Assembly (NCBI GenBank): GCA_002355935.1
Contig: AP017895.1
Coordinates: 1,054,001-1,118,000 of the forward strand
Length of the DNA: 64,000 bases
Direction: 5' to 3'
From: Rothia aeria
GTDB taxonomy: Bacteria > Actinomycetota > Actinomycetes > Actinomycetales > Micrococcaceae
In this document: positions 20,333-32,473 of the stretch, in pieces
Layout of the letters: the number at the start of each line of letters is the position of its first letter
How positions within the stretch are numbered: the stretch's first letter is position 1
Made by a program: the position numbers and the translations under genes
The notes under the pieces: generated by a model
What the model was told of the DNA's origin: nothing
The model's input: only the letters and a program-made list of their open reading frames with translations
Database searches by the model: none

Positions 20333-20830
20333 ATGAAATTCAGGGGAAAACTACTACCGGCAGAACGAACGATCGTCATCACCCGAACCCACCCCATTAA
20401 GCTGCTTCCCGTGCTGGGGTACGCTATGCTCGCAGCCTGCGCCTGGAGCTTCGGCTCGGCCGCACGTTCATCGAACCTGCTGGCGTGGCTGGGCGTTATT
20501 CTCAGCTTCATAAGCATTATTGTGGCGGTGCGTAAGCTGCTGTACTGGCTGGGTCGGCGGTACATTGTCACCACCCACCGGCTTATGATGACCAACGGAC
20601 TGCTGAGCATGCGCGCCACCCAAGGCATGCGGCTCGACCAGATGGGCCGCCGCTGGAAGAGGCAGGGGCAAATGGGCAAATGGCTGGGATACGGGTCGGT
20701 GCAGGTTGAACTGCTGGGCACCAGCATCCCGCTGACCTACGTCCCCGAGCCCGACAAGTTTTTGCGCATTATGGAGCATTCAGTGCGCACCTACTATCCG
20801 CTGCGAGCAGGGTATATGCGCCACGGCTAA
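20333..20830 (+). CDS. PH-domain (bPH2/DUF304) membrane protein
   Basis: A 165-residue protein with two hydrophobic helices (about residues 23-40 and 48-66) followed by a bacterial pleckstrin-homology domain (RRYIVTTHRLMMTNGLL...VQVELLGTSIPLTYVPEPDKFLRIM). The gene next to birA in mycobacteria (Rv3278c) has the same layout. Function unknown; a membrane-associated scaffold is likely. GAGG lies eight bases before the ATG. Start is 57 bases after birA, probably the same transcript. Confidence 0.82.
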   Translation: MKFRGKLLPAERTIVITRTHPIKLLPVLGYAMLAACAWSFGSAARSSNLLAWLGVILSFISIIVAVRKLLYWLGRRYIVTTHRLMMTNGLLSMRATQGMRLDQMGRRWKRQGQMGKWLGYGSVQVELLGTSIPLTYVPEPDKFLRIMEHSVRTYYPLRAGYMRHG

Positions 20831-20858
20831 ACGGGCGTTATCTTCCGGGTAGTTGAAG

Positions 20859-20884
20859 GCGCCCGCCGTTCAGGGGGCGGGTGC
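20859..20884 (+). terminator. Hairpin after the birA-PH gene unit
   Basis: GCGCCCGCC / GGCGGGTGC with a short loop (one wobble pair), followed by a weakly T-poor tail, so termination is plausible rather than clear. Confidence 0.45.
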
Positions 20885-20937
20885 AGGCCCGCAAGCAACA
20901 AGAAAATATCCATCGTTCTGCGGGTCTATTAAGGCGG

Positions 20938-20965
20938 TTGCCGCATAAACCGAGTATCCTATAGT
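20938..20965 (+). promoter_or_regulatory. Sigma-A-type promoter of the cyclase-PP2C unit
   Basis: TTGCCG, a 16-base spacer and TATAGT. The ATG lies 73 bases beyond, behind a strong AAAGGAGG. Confidence 0.65.
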
Positions 20966-21037
20966 GTGAAATAAGGCACGTGACACCGGTTTTACTGGGT
21001 GTCAACCACCAGTACATCGCCGAAAGGAGGGGATGCA

Positions 21038-22168
21038 ATGGTCGATAGGAGCGCTAGCACCAGCTCTCTGCCCGTAACCCACGGACCAGAAACACAGATG
21101 CTTAACCTGAAAATTCTGCAGAACCTATCACAGAGCAATATTTACCGGGACGAAAAATCCAAAGAAGGCGTGCGTTCCCTCGAAAAAACTCTTCTGGGTG
21201 AAGGCCCTCGATACACCCACCGGCAGGCCGCCTTAGCCGCCGGCATGGACCCGCAGAAAGCCCGAAAAATCTGGCGTAATATGGGGTTCTCAGACACCCC
21301 CGCAGAAGAACACTACTTCTCAGACCGCGATGTGCAGCTGCTGCGTACCATTGTTGAACTAGAACGTGAAGGCGAAGTTACTTTTGAAAGCGCCCAGTCG
21401 ATCGTGCGCTCAGTAGGGCAGCTGACCGACCGGATTGTGGCCTGGCAGATCGAAAGCCTTGTCGACGATATTGTCGCCCGCGAAGGCGTCAGCGACGCGC
21501 AGGCACGCCGCACCCTGCTCTTTAAACTGCCTAAGCTGATGCCCGCCCTCGAAGAGCTCGCCATGTACGGGTATCGTCGTCAGATGTACTCTGGTGTGCT
21601 GCGTCTGGCCCTGCGGGAAAACCGTGACCCCGGTGAATCACACAAACTGCCGCTCATGCGCGGGGTGGGGTTCGTCGATATGGTCTCGTACACTTCGTTA
21701 GTGCGCTCGCTTGATAAAGGCGAGTTGTCGCGTCTTATTAACCATTTTGAGCAGAGCTGCCTGGATGTGATTGTGCCCCGCCGCGGGCGCATTATTAAAA
21801 CCCTGGGGGACGAGGCGTTTTTCCTCACAGAGTCCCCCGAATCGGCTGCCGAGATCAGTTGCGAACTGGTGCGCTCATTTGACCGTGACCCACAGATCCC
21901 CGGGGTGCGTGTGGGGTTTATTTGGGGTGAGGTGCTGGCCAGCCGTGGCGATGTGTACGGTTCGAGTGTGAACCTTGCCTCACGGCTCGTGTCTATCGCG
22001 GAACCTGGCACGGCCCTGACAGATTCGGTAACCGCTGACGTATTACGCGAATCAGAGACTTATTTCAGGCTTACGGAACAGGGCACCAAAAATGTACGAA
22101 GTTTTGGAAATATTGGTACCGTAAGTGTTAGTCTCGGTAGCAATAATACGATGGAGAGTACACAGTAA
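21038..22168 (+). CDS. Class III adenylate/guanylate cyclase with N-terminal regulatory domain
   Basis: Cytosolic nucleotide cyclase of 376 residues. The N-terminal half (RYTHRQAALAAGMDPQKARKIWRNMGF...) resembles the autoinhibitory, pH-sensing domain of mycobacterial Rv1264. The C-terminal cyclase domain has the first metal Asp in GFVDMVSYT, Lys and second metal Asp in KTLGDEAFF, and Asn/Arg transition-state residues in YGSSVNLASRL. All expected catalytic residues are therefore present; Lys in KTLGD favours ATP over GTP. ATG 21038 has AGGAGG seven bases before it; the GTG at 20999 has none. Its stop overlaps the ATG of the PP2C gene (TAATG), so the two are translationally coupled. Confidence 0.88.
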   Translation: MVDRSASTSSLPVTHGPETQMLNLKILQNLSQSNIYRDEKSKEGVRSLEKTLLGEGPRYTHRQAALAAGMDPQKARKIWRNMGFSDTPAEEHYFSDRDVQLLRTIVELEREGEVTFESAQSIVRSVGQLTDRIVAWQIESLVDDIVAREGVSDAQARRTLLFKLPKLMPALEELAMYGYRRQMYSGVLRLALRENRDPGESHKLPLMRGVGFVDMVSYTSLVRSLDKGELSRLINHFEQSCLDVIVPRRGRIIKTLGDEAFFLTESPESAAEISCELVRSFDRDPQIPGVRVGFIWGEVLASRGDVYGSSVNLASRLVSIAEPGTALTDSVTADVLRESETYFRLTEQGTKNVRSFGNIGTVSVSLGSNNTMESTQ

Positions 22169-23064
22169 TGAGCACTAATCTTCACATGCGCACAGGCAGC
22201 GCTACTCATCGCGGCGTGTACCGGGAGAATAACGAAGATTCCATGATTGTGGCCGGGACGCTGTGCGTGGTGGCCGATGGTATGGGCGGGCATGAGGCAG
22301 GTGAAGTCGCTTCGCGCCTGTGTGTGCGGCAGCTGGCGTACTCTTCTTTTTTTACCTTGCCCGGGGGCATGAGCCCCGAAGAGCAAGAAGACTATGAGCG
22401 CCGCGTTCACGATGAGAACAAGGGCAAATCTAACCGCCGTAAAACCAGTGAACTGAACAATGAGATTTTGCGTACCTTAGAGCGGCTACGCAGCCTGATT
22501 GGTGAGGCAAATGACCAGATTAAGGGTGCACTCTCTAAGGCTGGGGGCACCACGGTTACAGGCGCCTGGCTCACACGTATCGGGTCTCAGCAGCTTTGGG
22601 TGATCTTTAACGTGGGGGATTCCCGTACCTACCGGCTGGTGCGTGAGCAGGAGGGGTTCCACCACTCCGAGATGGAAATGCTGCCCGGTAACGCTGGCAG
22701 CGCCTCGCTGGAGCAGGTGACTGCCGACCATTCGGAGGTGCAGTACCTGGTGGATGAGGGGCAGATTACGCAGCTTGAGGCACTAACCCACCCGCGTCGT
22801 AATGTGATTACCCGAGCGTTGGGTACAGGCAACTATTGGGAGCCTGACTTCTGGGTTTTCCCGGCGCATGAGGGCGACCGCGTGATGCTGTGCTCGGATG
22901 GGTTATCGGGTGAGCTCTCGCATGAGTATATGGCGCGGGTGCTCACGTCGGTGCGGCACCCTCAGGATGCTGCGGATGTGCTGCAGTATGAGGCACTACG
23001 TTCGGGCGGGCGGGACAATATTACGGTAATCGTGGCTGACGCGATCGTCCCGGATGAAGACTGA
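22168..23064 (+). CDS. PP2C-family serine/threonine protein phosphatase
   Basis: A 298-residue metal-dependent phosphatase without membrane segment. Motifs in order: HRGVYRENNEDS, VVADGMGGHEAGEVAS (metal Asp), FNVGDSRTYRL, LCSDGLSGELS and SGGRDNITVIVAD. There is an extra charged insert of about 40 residues (ERRVHDENKGKSNRRK...) after the second motif. Coupling to the nucleotide cyclase suggests one signalling module, though no kinase gene is present in the window. Targets unknown. Confidence 0.9.
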   Translation: MSTNLHMRTGSATHRGVYRENNEDSMIVAGTLCVVADGMGGHEAGEVASRLCVRQLAYSSFFTLPGGMSPEEQEDYERRVHDENKGKSNRRKTSELNNEILRTLERLRSLIGEANDQIKGALSKAGGTTVTGAWLTRIGSQQLWVIFNVGDSRTYRLVREQEGFHHSEMEMLPGNAGSASLEQVTADHSEVQYLVDEGQITQLEALTHPRRNVITRALGTGNYWEPDFWVFPAHEGDRVMLCSDGLSGELSHEYMARVLTSVRHPQDAADVLQYEALRSGGRDNITVIVADAIVPDED

Positions 23065-23213
23065 TAAACTACGCTATCGCACGGCGCCGGTGGGTTTGTG
23101 GTTCGGTGAGCACAACCTGCCAGCGCTTACACACTCAACGCTTATAGCCTGAGAATGTTGTCGCATGACCGCGGGCCTCTCACAGGCTGAATCCAGCGGC
23201 TAGACTTGTTGGT

Positions 23214-25422
<2,209 letters not shown>

Positions 25423-26157
25423 CGGCGGCGGTTAAGACAGACGCCTCTTTATCGCAGTTGAGCCGTCGGGTACCTGCGCAGTGGATAGCTTGTGAGCTGT
25501 CATTGTGCGGGTCCCGGCGGCTTTATGCTGGTGCTAAAACGTCCCAATTAAATTGGTACGGTCCCCGAACGGTAAAACAGGGCAAAAATCCCCTTAAACT
25601 TAGGTAACCCATACCGTATTTTGCACTTAAAAACGTTAAAAACATGCTCAGGGCGAAGGGTTAAAAAATTTTTAAAAATTTTTTGGCGGCTATATAAGAG
25701 GATAGGTGGGGTGCCCAGCAACGATTTAAAAGAAGAATCTTTCTATAGCACTTCCCTGCCATAGCAGTTCAAAACCCGGGGCAGGGGAGAGGTAAATGTC
25801 TAATTGAAACGAGTAAATAAGAACCTGGGAGTTTGCTGAAAGAATCTGAAATGTTCGCTGAAAGCGCTCAGATCATCGTTCTGAGGTTGGCATCTTAAGG
25901 TTTCTCCGTTATCTTTGTTTATCAGAAAGATTCTTTTCGGGATACGTTCCCGAACTGATGCCAGGTTCTACCGCACACCCCCATCGGGGAAATGCGTCCG
26001 ACCCACAGGCCCATACGGGCATCCGGGCGCATGGAAACGATGGAACGCCATTCACGGGTAGGACCGCACAATGAGTAACCGACGTTAATCAAGGGTGAAT
26101 GGCAACGCGTTAGAACTCCGGGGACGGAGTGAGCGTGGGTGGCCCTCTTGGAGCATT
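25423..26157 (+). other. 735-base leader/intergenic region before the Rpf-like gene, no CDS
   Basis: No credible gene. It contains an A/T block at about 25662-25684 followed by TATATAAGAGGATA (25690-25703), a possible promoter; then perfect hairpin TTCGGGA / TCCCGAA (25936-25954); then a nested structure with outer stem 25992-26000 / 26024-26032 (one G-U pair) enclosing GCCC/GGGC (26009-26020). The length and folding suggest a regulatory RNA leader for the downstream secreted protein. I could not match it to a known riboswitch. Confidence 0.5.
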
Positions 26158-26892
26158 ATGAAGAACACTTCCACCGTACGCCGTACCGCTGCCGCTCTTG
26201 CCGTTGGCGGTGCAGTCGCAGCAACCATGTCTGTTCCCGCAGCAAACGCAGCAGATTCCGCTACCTGGGACGCACTGGCACAGTGCGAGTCCGGTGGTAA
26301 CTGGTCCATCAACACCGGTAACGGCTTCTACGGCGGTCTGCAGTTCACCCAGCAGTCCTGGAACGGTGTCGGCATGGCCGGCTCCCCCAACGGCGCTTCC
26401 CGTGAGCAGCAGATTCAGGCAGCAGAGCGTCTGCTCGCTGTCCAGGGTTGGGGCGCATGGCCCGCATGCTCGGCTAAGCTGGGCCTCTACGGCAAGGCTG
26501 GCGCATCCGCTACTGCACAGAACTACGAAGCACCCGCAGCTCAGAGCCAGGTAAACACCCAGGCACAGGCACAGGAGAGCTACACCGCTCCCGCTGCGCA
26601 GGCTCCGGCAACTCAGGCACCTGCTCAGCAGGCTCCCGCAGCACCCGCTGCTGCTGAGGCACCGGCTGCACAGGCTCCTGCCGCTCAGGCACCCGCAGCA
26701 ACCTACACCGCTCCCGCAGCACCCGCTGCAGCAGCAGGTACCTACACCGTTCAGGCTGGCGACACCCTCTCGGGTATCGCAGCAGCATACGGTGTGCAGG
26801 GTGGCTACAACGCAATTGCTGCCGCTAACCCCGGCACCATTGTGAACGTAGACCTGATCTACCCCGGCCAGGTGCTGAACATCCCCGCATAA
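26158..26892 (+). CDS. Resuscitation-promoting-factor-like transglycosylase with LysM domain
   Basis: A secreted peptidoglycan-cleaving protein of 244 residues. A Sec signal peptide (basic MKNTSTVRRT, hydrophobic core, cleavage after PAANA near residue 31) leads into the Rpf lysozyme-like domain: WDALAQCESGGNWSINTGNGFYGGLQF, with the catalytic Glu in CESG, and two Cys likely forming a disulfide (second in WPACSAK). Then an Ala/Pro/Gln linker of about 80 residues and a C-terminal LysM domain (YTVQAGDTLSGIAAAYGV...YPGQVLNIPA) that binds the cell wall. GGAG precedes the ATG. The very G/C-regular Ala codons of the linker create long antisense frames that are not genes. Confidence 0.92.
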   Translation: MKNTSTVRRTAAALAVGGAVAATMSVPAANAADSATWDALAQCESGGNWSINTGNGFYGGLQFTQQSWNGVGMAGSPNGASREQQIQAAERLLAVQGWGAWPACSAKLGLYGKAGASATAQNYEAPAAQSQVNTQAQAQESYTAPAAQAPATQAPAQQAPAAPAAAEAPAAQAPAAQAPAATYTAPAAPAAAAGTYTVQAGDTLSGIAAAYGVQGGYNAIAAANPGTIVNVDLIYPGQVLNIPA

Positions 26893-26936
26893 GGCAGGGA
26901 CACTCAATAAGCTTCAGGGGCTAAGCCCCAAGCATT

Positions 26937-26977
26937 AATTGGCTCTCATCTTCCCCTGTGGAAGGTGGGGGCCAATT
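26937..26977 (+). terminator. Terminator after the Rpf-like gene
   Basis: AATTGGC / GCCAATT closes a longer interior stem (CATCTTCC / GGAAGGTG) and is followed by TTTTTCTG. Confidence 0.85.
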
Positions 26978-27083
26978 TTTCTGCTGTAAACCCTCGTATA
27001 ATGTGCCCGATTAAACACCTGCACCCTGCCGGGCTACACTACACTAGAGAAGAGAATAAACCCCAACCCCTATTTGGAGAACT

Positions 27084-27380
27084 ATGTCTGCCATCACCTT
27101 TGAGCAGGTTAAGCACCTGGCTGAGCTGGCACGCATCGAAATGACCCACGACGAGCTCACGGCTATGGCTACGGAGCTCGATATTATCGTTAGTTCGGTG
27201 GAAAACCTCTCAGAGATCGTTACCTCTGACACCCCGGCAACCAGCCACCCCATCCCTCTGACAAACGTTTTCCGTGAAGACGTAGTGGGGGAAACCCTCA
27301 CCCAAGAAGAGGCGCTCTCGGGCGCACCCGATGCGCAGGACGGCAAGTTCCGCGTGCCCGCAATCCTCGACGAAGACTAA
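27084..27380 (+). CDS. gatC: Asp-tRNA(Asn)/Glu-tRNA(Gln) amidotransferase subunit C
   Basis: A 98-residue stabilising subunit of the GatCAB complex, which converts mischarged Glu-tRNA(Gln) and Asp-tRNA(Asn). Typical start ITFEQVKHLAELARIEMTHDEL and DIIVSSVENLSEI, ending near PLTNVFREDVV...FRVPAIL. TTTGGAGAACT precedes the ATG with good spacing. First gene of gatC-gatA-gatB. Confidence 0.93.
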   Translation: MSAITFEQVKHLAELARIEMTHDELTAMATELDIIVSSVENLSEIVTSDTPATSHPIPLTNVFREDVVGETLTQEEALSGAPDAQDGKFRVPAILDED

Positions 27381-27390
27381 GGGAAAATAA

Positions 27391-28989
27391 GTGAACGAAC
27401 TGATTCAACTTACTGCCGCTGAAGCCGCCCAGAAGGTAGCCTCGGGCGAGGTCAGCGCGGTAGAGCTCACGCAGGCACACCTGGACCGTATTGAAGCAAC
27501 CGACGGTAAGGCATTGAGTGATAACCGCGCGGACGGCAAAAGCGGCCTGAACGCTTTTCTGCACATTAACGCTGAGCAGGCGCTTGCCGAAGCAGCCGCC
27601 GTGGATGCGGACCGTTCCGCCGGTGAAACCCTCCCGCCGCTGGCTGGTGTGCCGATCGGCGTGAAAGACCTGATCGTGACCAAAGGACAGCCCACCACCG
27701 CAGCATCCCGTATGCTGGAAGGCTGGATGAGCCCCTACGACGGCACCGTAACCCGCAAGGTGCGCCAGGCGCGTATGCCAATTTTGGGTAAAACTAACCT
27801 AGATGAGTTCGCGATGGGCTCATCCAACGAGCACTCCGCGTTTGGTGTAGTGCGTAACCCTTGGGACCTCACCCGTGCCCCGGGCGGTTCTGGGGGCGGC
27901 TCAGCAGCTGCTGTGGCTTCTTTCCAGGCACCCCTGGCGCTTGGTACTGACACGGGCGGTTCTATCCGTCAGCCAGCCTCCTTCACCGGCTCTGTAGGCA
28001 TGAAACCGACGTACGGTTCGGTTTCTCGCTATGGTGTAATCGCCATGGCCTCGTCTCTAGACCAGGTGGGCCCCTGCGCCCGCACCGTACTCGACACCGC
28101 GATGCTTCACGAGGTTATCGCTGGGCATGACCCCATGGATTCCACGTCCTTGAACGAGCCTGTGGGAGCTTACGCTGATGCGGCACGTGCCGGGGCGAAC
28201 CCCACCTCCCTCAAAGGGCTGCGTGTGGGCGTTATTAAAGAGCTGGGCGGCGGATCCGGTGAAGGGTTCCAGGACCGTGTGATTGGCAGCTTTACCGATT
28301 CGTTGCGGCTTCTGGAGGAGGCTGGCGCCGAAATCGTTGAGGTCTCCCTGCCCTCGGTGCGTGAGGCAATCAGCGCCTACTACCTGATCATGTCATCCGA
28401 AGTGTCTTCAAACTTGGCGAAGTACGACGGTGTGCGCTACGGCCTGCGTGTGGTGCCCGAAGACGGTCCCGTCACCATTGAGCGCGTCATGGCGGCAACC
28501 CGTGAAGCCGGGTTCGGCGATGAGACCAAACGCCGCATTATTCTGGGAACCTACGCCCTATCAGCCGGTAACTACGATGCCTACTATGGGGCGGCTCTGC
28601 GGGTGCGCACCCTCATCCAGCGTGATTACGCTGCCGCATTCGAAAAGTGCGATGTGCTGGTGTCCCCGACCTCCCCCTCTACCGCGTTCCGGTTGGGGGA
28701 GAAAACGAAATCCGACGACCCCATGGCAATGTACCTGGGTGATATTGCCACCGTCCCCGTGAACCTTGCGGGTGTTCCCGCTATTTCCCTACCCGCCGGA
28801 CTTGACCACCAGGACGGGCTGCCCGTGGGTATACAGTTCACCGCTGCGGCTCGGCAGGATGCGCGCCTGTACGGAGTGGCTGCGGGCCTTGAGACGCTTC
28901 TGACCGAGAAGTGGGGCGCCCCGCTCTACACTCGTGTTCCCGACACCGAAACCCTGATCCGCGACTTTGACTTTGGGGGTACCAAGTAA
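27391..28989 (+). CDS. gatA: Asp-tRNA(Asn)/Glu-tRNA(Gln) amidotransferase subunit A
   Basis: A 532-residue amidase-signature enzyme that releases ammonia from glutamine. The Ser-cis-Ser-Lys triad is visible: Lys in [10 protein letters not shown], the glycine/serine loop [14 protein letters not shown] and the nucleophile region [11 protein letters not shown]. The GTG start at 27391 lies 10 bases after gatC. Its stop overlaps the gatB ATG by one base (TAATG). Confidence 0.95.
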   Translation: MNELIQLTAAEAAQKVASGEVSAVELTQAHLDRIEATDGKALSDNRADGKSGLNAFLHINAEQALAEAAAVDADRSAGETLPPLAGVPIGVKDLIVTKGQPTTAASRMLEGWMSPYDGTVTRKVRQARMPILGKTNLDEFAMGSSNEHSAFGVVRNPWDLTRAPGGSGGGSAAAVASFQAPLALGTDTGGSIRQPASFTGSVGMKPTYGSVSRYGVIAMASSLDQVGPCARTVLDTAMLHEVIAGHDPMDSTSLNEPVGAYADAARAGANPTSLKGLRVGVIKELGGGSGEGFQDRVIGSFTDSLRLLEEAGAEIVEVSLPSVREAISAYYLIMSSEVSSNLAKYDGVRYGLRVVPEDGPVTIERVMAATREAGFGDETKRRIILGTYALSAGNYDAYYGAALRVRTLIQRDYAAAFEKCDVLVSPTSPSTAFRLGEKTKSDDPMAMYLGDIATVPVNLAGVPAISLPAGLDHQDGLPVGIQFTAAARQDARLYGVAAGLETLLTEKWGAPLYTRVPDTETLIRDFDFGGTK

Positions 28990-30494
28990 TGAGCGAAGAA
29001 ATCCTCAGCTTCGAAGAAGCAATCGAAAAGTATGACCCGGTGCTCGGGTTCGAGGTGCACGTTGAGCTGAACACCAAAACCAAAATGTTCGACGCCGCCC
29101 CGAATGAGTTTGGCGATGAACCCAACACGAATATTTCCCCCGTCTCGCTGGGGCTGCCGGGTGTGTTGCCGGTGGTGAATAAGGCAGCGGTCGAGTCAGG
29201 CATTAAACTGGGCCTGGCTCTGGGATGCGATATTGCGCCGCTGTCATATTTTGCCCGGAAGAATTACTTCTACCCGGACACCCCGAAGAACTTCCAAACC
29301 TCCCAGCATCGTGACCCCATTGCTGAGAACGGCAAGCTAGATGTTGAGCTGGAAGACGGCACCGTGTTCACCGTCGAGATTGAGCGCGCCCACATGGAGG
29401 AAGACGCCGGTAAGCTCACCCACGTGGGCGGTGCCGACGGGCGTATCCAGGGCGCGGCGTTCTCGCTGGTGGACTACAACCGTGCCGGTGTGCCGCTGAT
29501 TGAGATTGTGACCCGCCCGATTGTGGGCGCGGGCGAGCGCGCCCCCGAGCTGGCACGCGCCTATGTTGCGGCGATCCGTGACATTGTGAAAAGCCTAGGC
29601 ATTTCGGACGCTCGCATGGAACGCGGTAACGTGCGATGCGACGCGAACGTGTCTCTCATGCCTAAGGGAGCTGAGAAATTCGGTATCCGCTCGGAGACGA
29701 AGAACGTGAACTCCCTGCGCTCGGTAGAGCGTGCGGTGCGGTACGAGATTCGCCGCCACGCCGCTATTTTGGAGCGTGGCGAGAAGGTGCTGCAGGAGAC
29801 CCGCCACTGGCATGAGGATACCCGCGAAACCTCATCGGGCCGCCCCAAGTCGGATGCCGACGACTACCGGTATTTCCCGGAGCCCGACCTGGTTCCGATC
29901 GTGACGAATACCGAGTGGATTGAGAAGCTACGCGCAAGCCTGCCCGAGCCTCCCGCGGAGCGCCGCCGCCGCTTGAAGAACGAGTGGGGGTACTCGGATG
30001 AAGAGTTCCGTGACGTGGTCAACGCTGGCGCTCTTGACGTTATTGAGCAGACTATTGCCGCCGGGGCGAGTGCATCCGCTGCCCGCAAGTGGTGGATGGG
30101 CGAGATTGCCCGCCAAGCCAAGCAGGCCGAGGTTGAGCTGACCGCGCTGGGTATTGAACCTGTAACCGTGGTGGAGCTTGAGACCCTGATCGCCGAGGGC
30201 AAGATTAACGACAAGATTGCCCGTAAGGTGCTGGAGCATGTGCTCGCTGGCGAAGGTAAGCCTGCCGAGATCGTTGAGGCTCGCGGTCTTGCCGTGGTTT
30301 CTGACGACGGTGCGCTCACCGCCGCCGTTGAGGAGGCTTTGGCGGCCATGCCGGATGTTGCCGATAAGATTCGTGCCGGTAAGGTTCAGGCGGCCGGTGC
30401 GATCGTTGGCCAGGTGATGAAAGCTACCCGAGGCCAGGCGGATGCGGCTCGCGTGCGTGAGCTTATTCTGCAGGCCTGCGGCGTGGAAGGCTAA
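28989..30494 (+). CDS. gatB: Asp-tRNA(Asn)/Glu-tRNA(Gln) amidotransferase subunit B
   Basis: A 501-residue kinase/transamidase subunit that activates the misacylated tRNA and receives ammonia from GatA. N-terminal cradle domain with [15 protein letters not shown] and [23 protein letters not shown], then the [20 protein letters not shown] region, and the helical tail and YqeY-like C-terminal domain (LILQACG). It ends before a strong terminator. Confidence 0.95.
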   Translation: MSEEILSFEEAIEKYDPVLGFEVHVELNTKTKMFDAAPNEFGDEPNTNISPVSLGLPGVLPVVNKAAVESGIKLGLALGCDIAPLSYFARKNYFYPDTPKNFQTSQHRDPIAENGKLDVELEDGTVFTVEIERAHMEEDAGKLTHVGGADGRIQGAAFSLVDYNRAGVPLIEIVTRPIVGAGERAPELARAYVAAIRDIVKSLGISDARMERGNVRCDANVSLMPKGAEKFGIRSETKNVNSLRSVERAVRYEIRRHAAILERGEKVLQETRHWHEDTRETSSGRPKSDADDYRYFPEPDLVPIVTNTEWIEKLRASLPEPPAERRRRLKNEWGYSDEEFRDVVNAGALDVIEQTIAAGASASAARKWWMGEIARQAKQAEVELTALGIEPVTVVELETLIAEGKINDKIARKVLEHVLAGEGKPAEIVEARGLAVVSDDGALTAAVEEALAAMPDVADKIRAGKVQAAGAIVGQVMKATRGQADAARVRELILQACGVEG

Positions 30495-30533
30495 AACCGA
30501 TCCAACCCAGATAAGGCTCTCTGTTTGAGGGCT

Positions 30534-30597
30534 AAAAAGGCTCTTTATGTGAATCAAGCGTTTGAAACTCCGCTGTATTCACATAAAGAGCCTTTTT
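30534..30597 (+). terminator. Long hairpin terminator, 21-bp perfect stem
   Basis: AAAAAGGCTCTTTATGTGAA (30534-30553) plus T and its exact complement at 30577-30597, loop of 22 bases. It follows gatB. Its outer 18 bases recur in the hairpin at 32384-32447. Confidence 0.9.
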
Positions 30598-30695
30598 ACG
30601 TTGCAGCATGGGGCAATAGCAGATATGCGGTGCGTTTACCCCTATACGGTAAAGTAGTGATGAACAACATAGTGGGTGCAGGGAGAGGAACACCA

Positions 30696-32368
30696 ATGAA
30701 GGTTATGCGCAGCCTAAGACCCAGAGCCCTTGTCATGCTTACAGCGTTGACCCTTATCTTGTCGGCCAGTTCGGTTCTTGAGAGCGTCATCATCAAATAC
30801 TTGACTGATGCGGTCACATCTTATGACCGCGTCCTCTTTGCGTGGATGCTTGCGGCTGTGCCCACATATCTTGTTGTTGACGCGTTTCTCCATTATGTAC
30901 GCCAGTACCGTGCCGCTCTTGCTGGGGTGCAGATTCAGAATAATCTGCGTGCAGAGCTGTTCCGCCGCATCGGGCTTTCTCCCGTAGCGCGGCTGACGGG
31001 CAGGAGCTCCGAATACTATTTTTCGCAGTTCACGAGTCAGCTTGAAAGCATTAAAACCAACTATATTGACGTTATTTTCTGGGGCGGGTACCTCACCGCG
31101 CAGCTTATCTTCGCCATTGTGGCTGCTTTTATTCTGAACCCGTTCATGGCGTGCGCCGTTCTTGCGCTGAGCCTGCCGGTGGGGTTGATGCCGGTGTTGA
31201 CTCGAAAACGTATTGGTGCCGTGACAAAAGCTTATGCCTCTCAGACCGACGTGTTGAATGAGATCAGCGGTGATGCGCTCCGCAGCGCTTTGGGGTGGAA
31301 GATCCTGGGCGCATACTCATTCGTGGCTAAACGCTTTTCTGAAGAATTGAGTGAATGGTACGTGGCGGCGCGGAGCTATCAGCGCACACAGGAGCGTGTA
31401 GACGCCGTCAATAGTATGTTCACGAAACTTCTGTATTTGGGGACGTGGCTTGCCGGTGGGGCGTTGGTGCTCTCGGGGCTATCGAGCGTGGGCGAGGTGG
31501 TCGCTTTTGTCCAGCTGACCGGTATGATTTGCATGCCGCTGTTTATGTCTACAGGTTTGCTGACCCAGTATTATGCAGGTCGTGAGATTATCCGCAAGAT
31601 TAATGCGGAAGTACCCGCTGTGGAAGATGACCGACCGGGCGAGCCTCTCACACTGGACGCATTTACCTATCGTGACGTCAAGCCGTTGGGCGAAAAGTCG
31701 GCGGGGTATGGTGTGAGTTTCATATTTGAGACTGGTAAAAAGTATCTGGTGATTGGCGCATCCGGCTCGGGCAAATCTACGCTTTTCAAACCTCTTTTGG
31801 AAATCACCCCGAATATAGCGGAACTATTGAGGTGCACGAATCGGCGCAAGTGCGCGATCTGCGTGAGATTGCCGAACAGGATATGCACGCTTCCTTGGGT
31901 CTGCTTGCGCAGGACAGCCATCTGCTGCACGATAGCCTGCGCGAAAATATTCGCCTGTACGATCCGTCGGTGCCGGATGTGCAGATTCTCAGGGCTTGTG
32001 AGCGTGCAGGTCTGGGCGAGTGGGCTTCCGTGAGGGGTCTTGATTATATGCTGAGCGACGATTTGAGGTCGCTTTCCGGCGGGGAGAAACAGCGTATCTT
32101 GCTTGCGCGTATGCTCCTGCACGAACGCTCTTTCTACATTGTGGATGAGCTCACCACTGGGCTGGACCACGCTACGGCGGGACGGGTTGAGCGTGCTCTT
32201 TTCGAGAGCATGGAAGGGTTTGTTTACATTACGCACCGTACGGTTCCCGAGGTTTTGGCGGCGGTCGATGAGGTGCTTGTCATGGAAGACGGCGAGCTTG
32301 TAGCCTCCGGAACCTGGGATGATGTGCACGCGGCCGCCCTAGAACGCGGGCTTGTGGGGCATCCCTAG
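30696..32368 (+). CDS. ABC exporter, fused TMD-NBD half-transporter, frameshift
   Basis: About 557 residues when repaired. An N-terminal six-helix exporter domain (first helices at about 13-30 and 47-63) is followed by an ATPase domain with Walker A GASGSGKST, signature LSGGEKQR, Walker B FYIVDELTTGLD and switch His in YITHRT. One base is missing at 31799-31803, restoring PLLGNHPEYSGTIEVHE. The organisation is that of MsbA/LmrA-like or bacteriocin exporters; no peptidase domain and no precursor peptide gene nearby. GAGAGGA precedes ATG 30696. Codon use looks less G/C-biased than its neighbours, and long related hairpins lie on both sides, so acquisition as a unit is possible. Confidence 0.85.
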
Positions 32369-32383
32369 TGCTAGCCAATTGCT

Positions 32384-32447
32384 AAAAAGGCTCTTTATTC
32401 GAATAAAGCGTATTATTTGCCGCTTTATTCGAATAAAGAGCCTTTTT
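32384..32447 (+). terminator. Very long hairpin terminator, 27-bp perfect stem
   Basis: Left arm 32384-32410 and right arm 32421-32447 are perfect complements, each containing the palindrome TTTATTCGAATAAA; loop of 10 bases; tail TTTTTTGTG. It shares GCTAAAAAGGCTCTTTAT with the hairpin before the ABC exporter gene. Confidence 0.9.
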
Positions 32448-32473
32448 TGTGCCCCGAGGAAGAGGACACATCG

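Noticed and set aside
25423-26157. c-di-AMP (ydaO-type) riboswitch before the Rpf-like gene
   Set aside because: Expected from other actinobacteria, but the conserved GACAGCTAAC-like and GGGGTGAAT blocks are not present in the right order. Kept only as an unknown structured leader.
26110-26907. Long minus-strand frame across the Rpf-like gene
   Set aside because: Produced by the regular Ala/Pro codons of the linker on the other strand; Cys/Gly-rich nonsense with no start signal.
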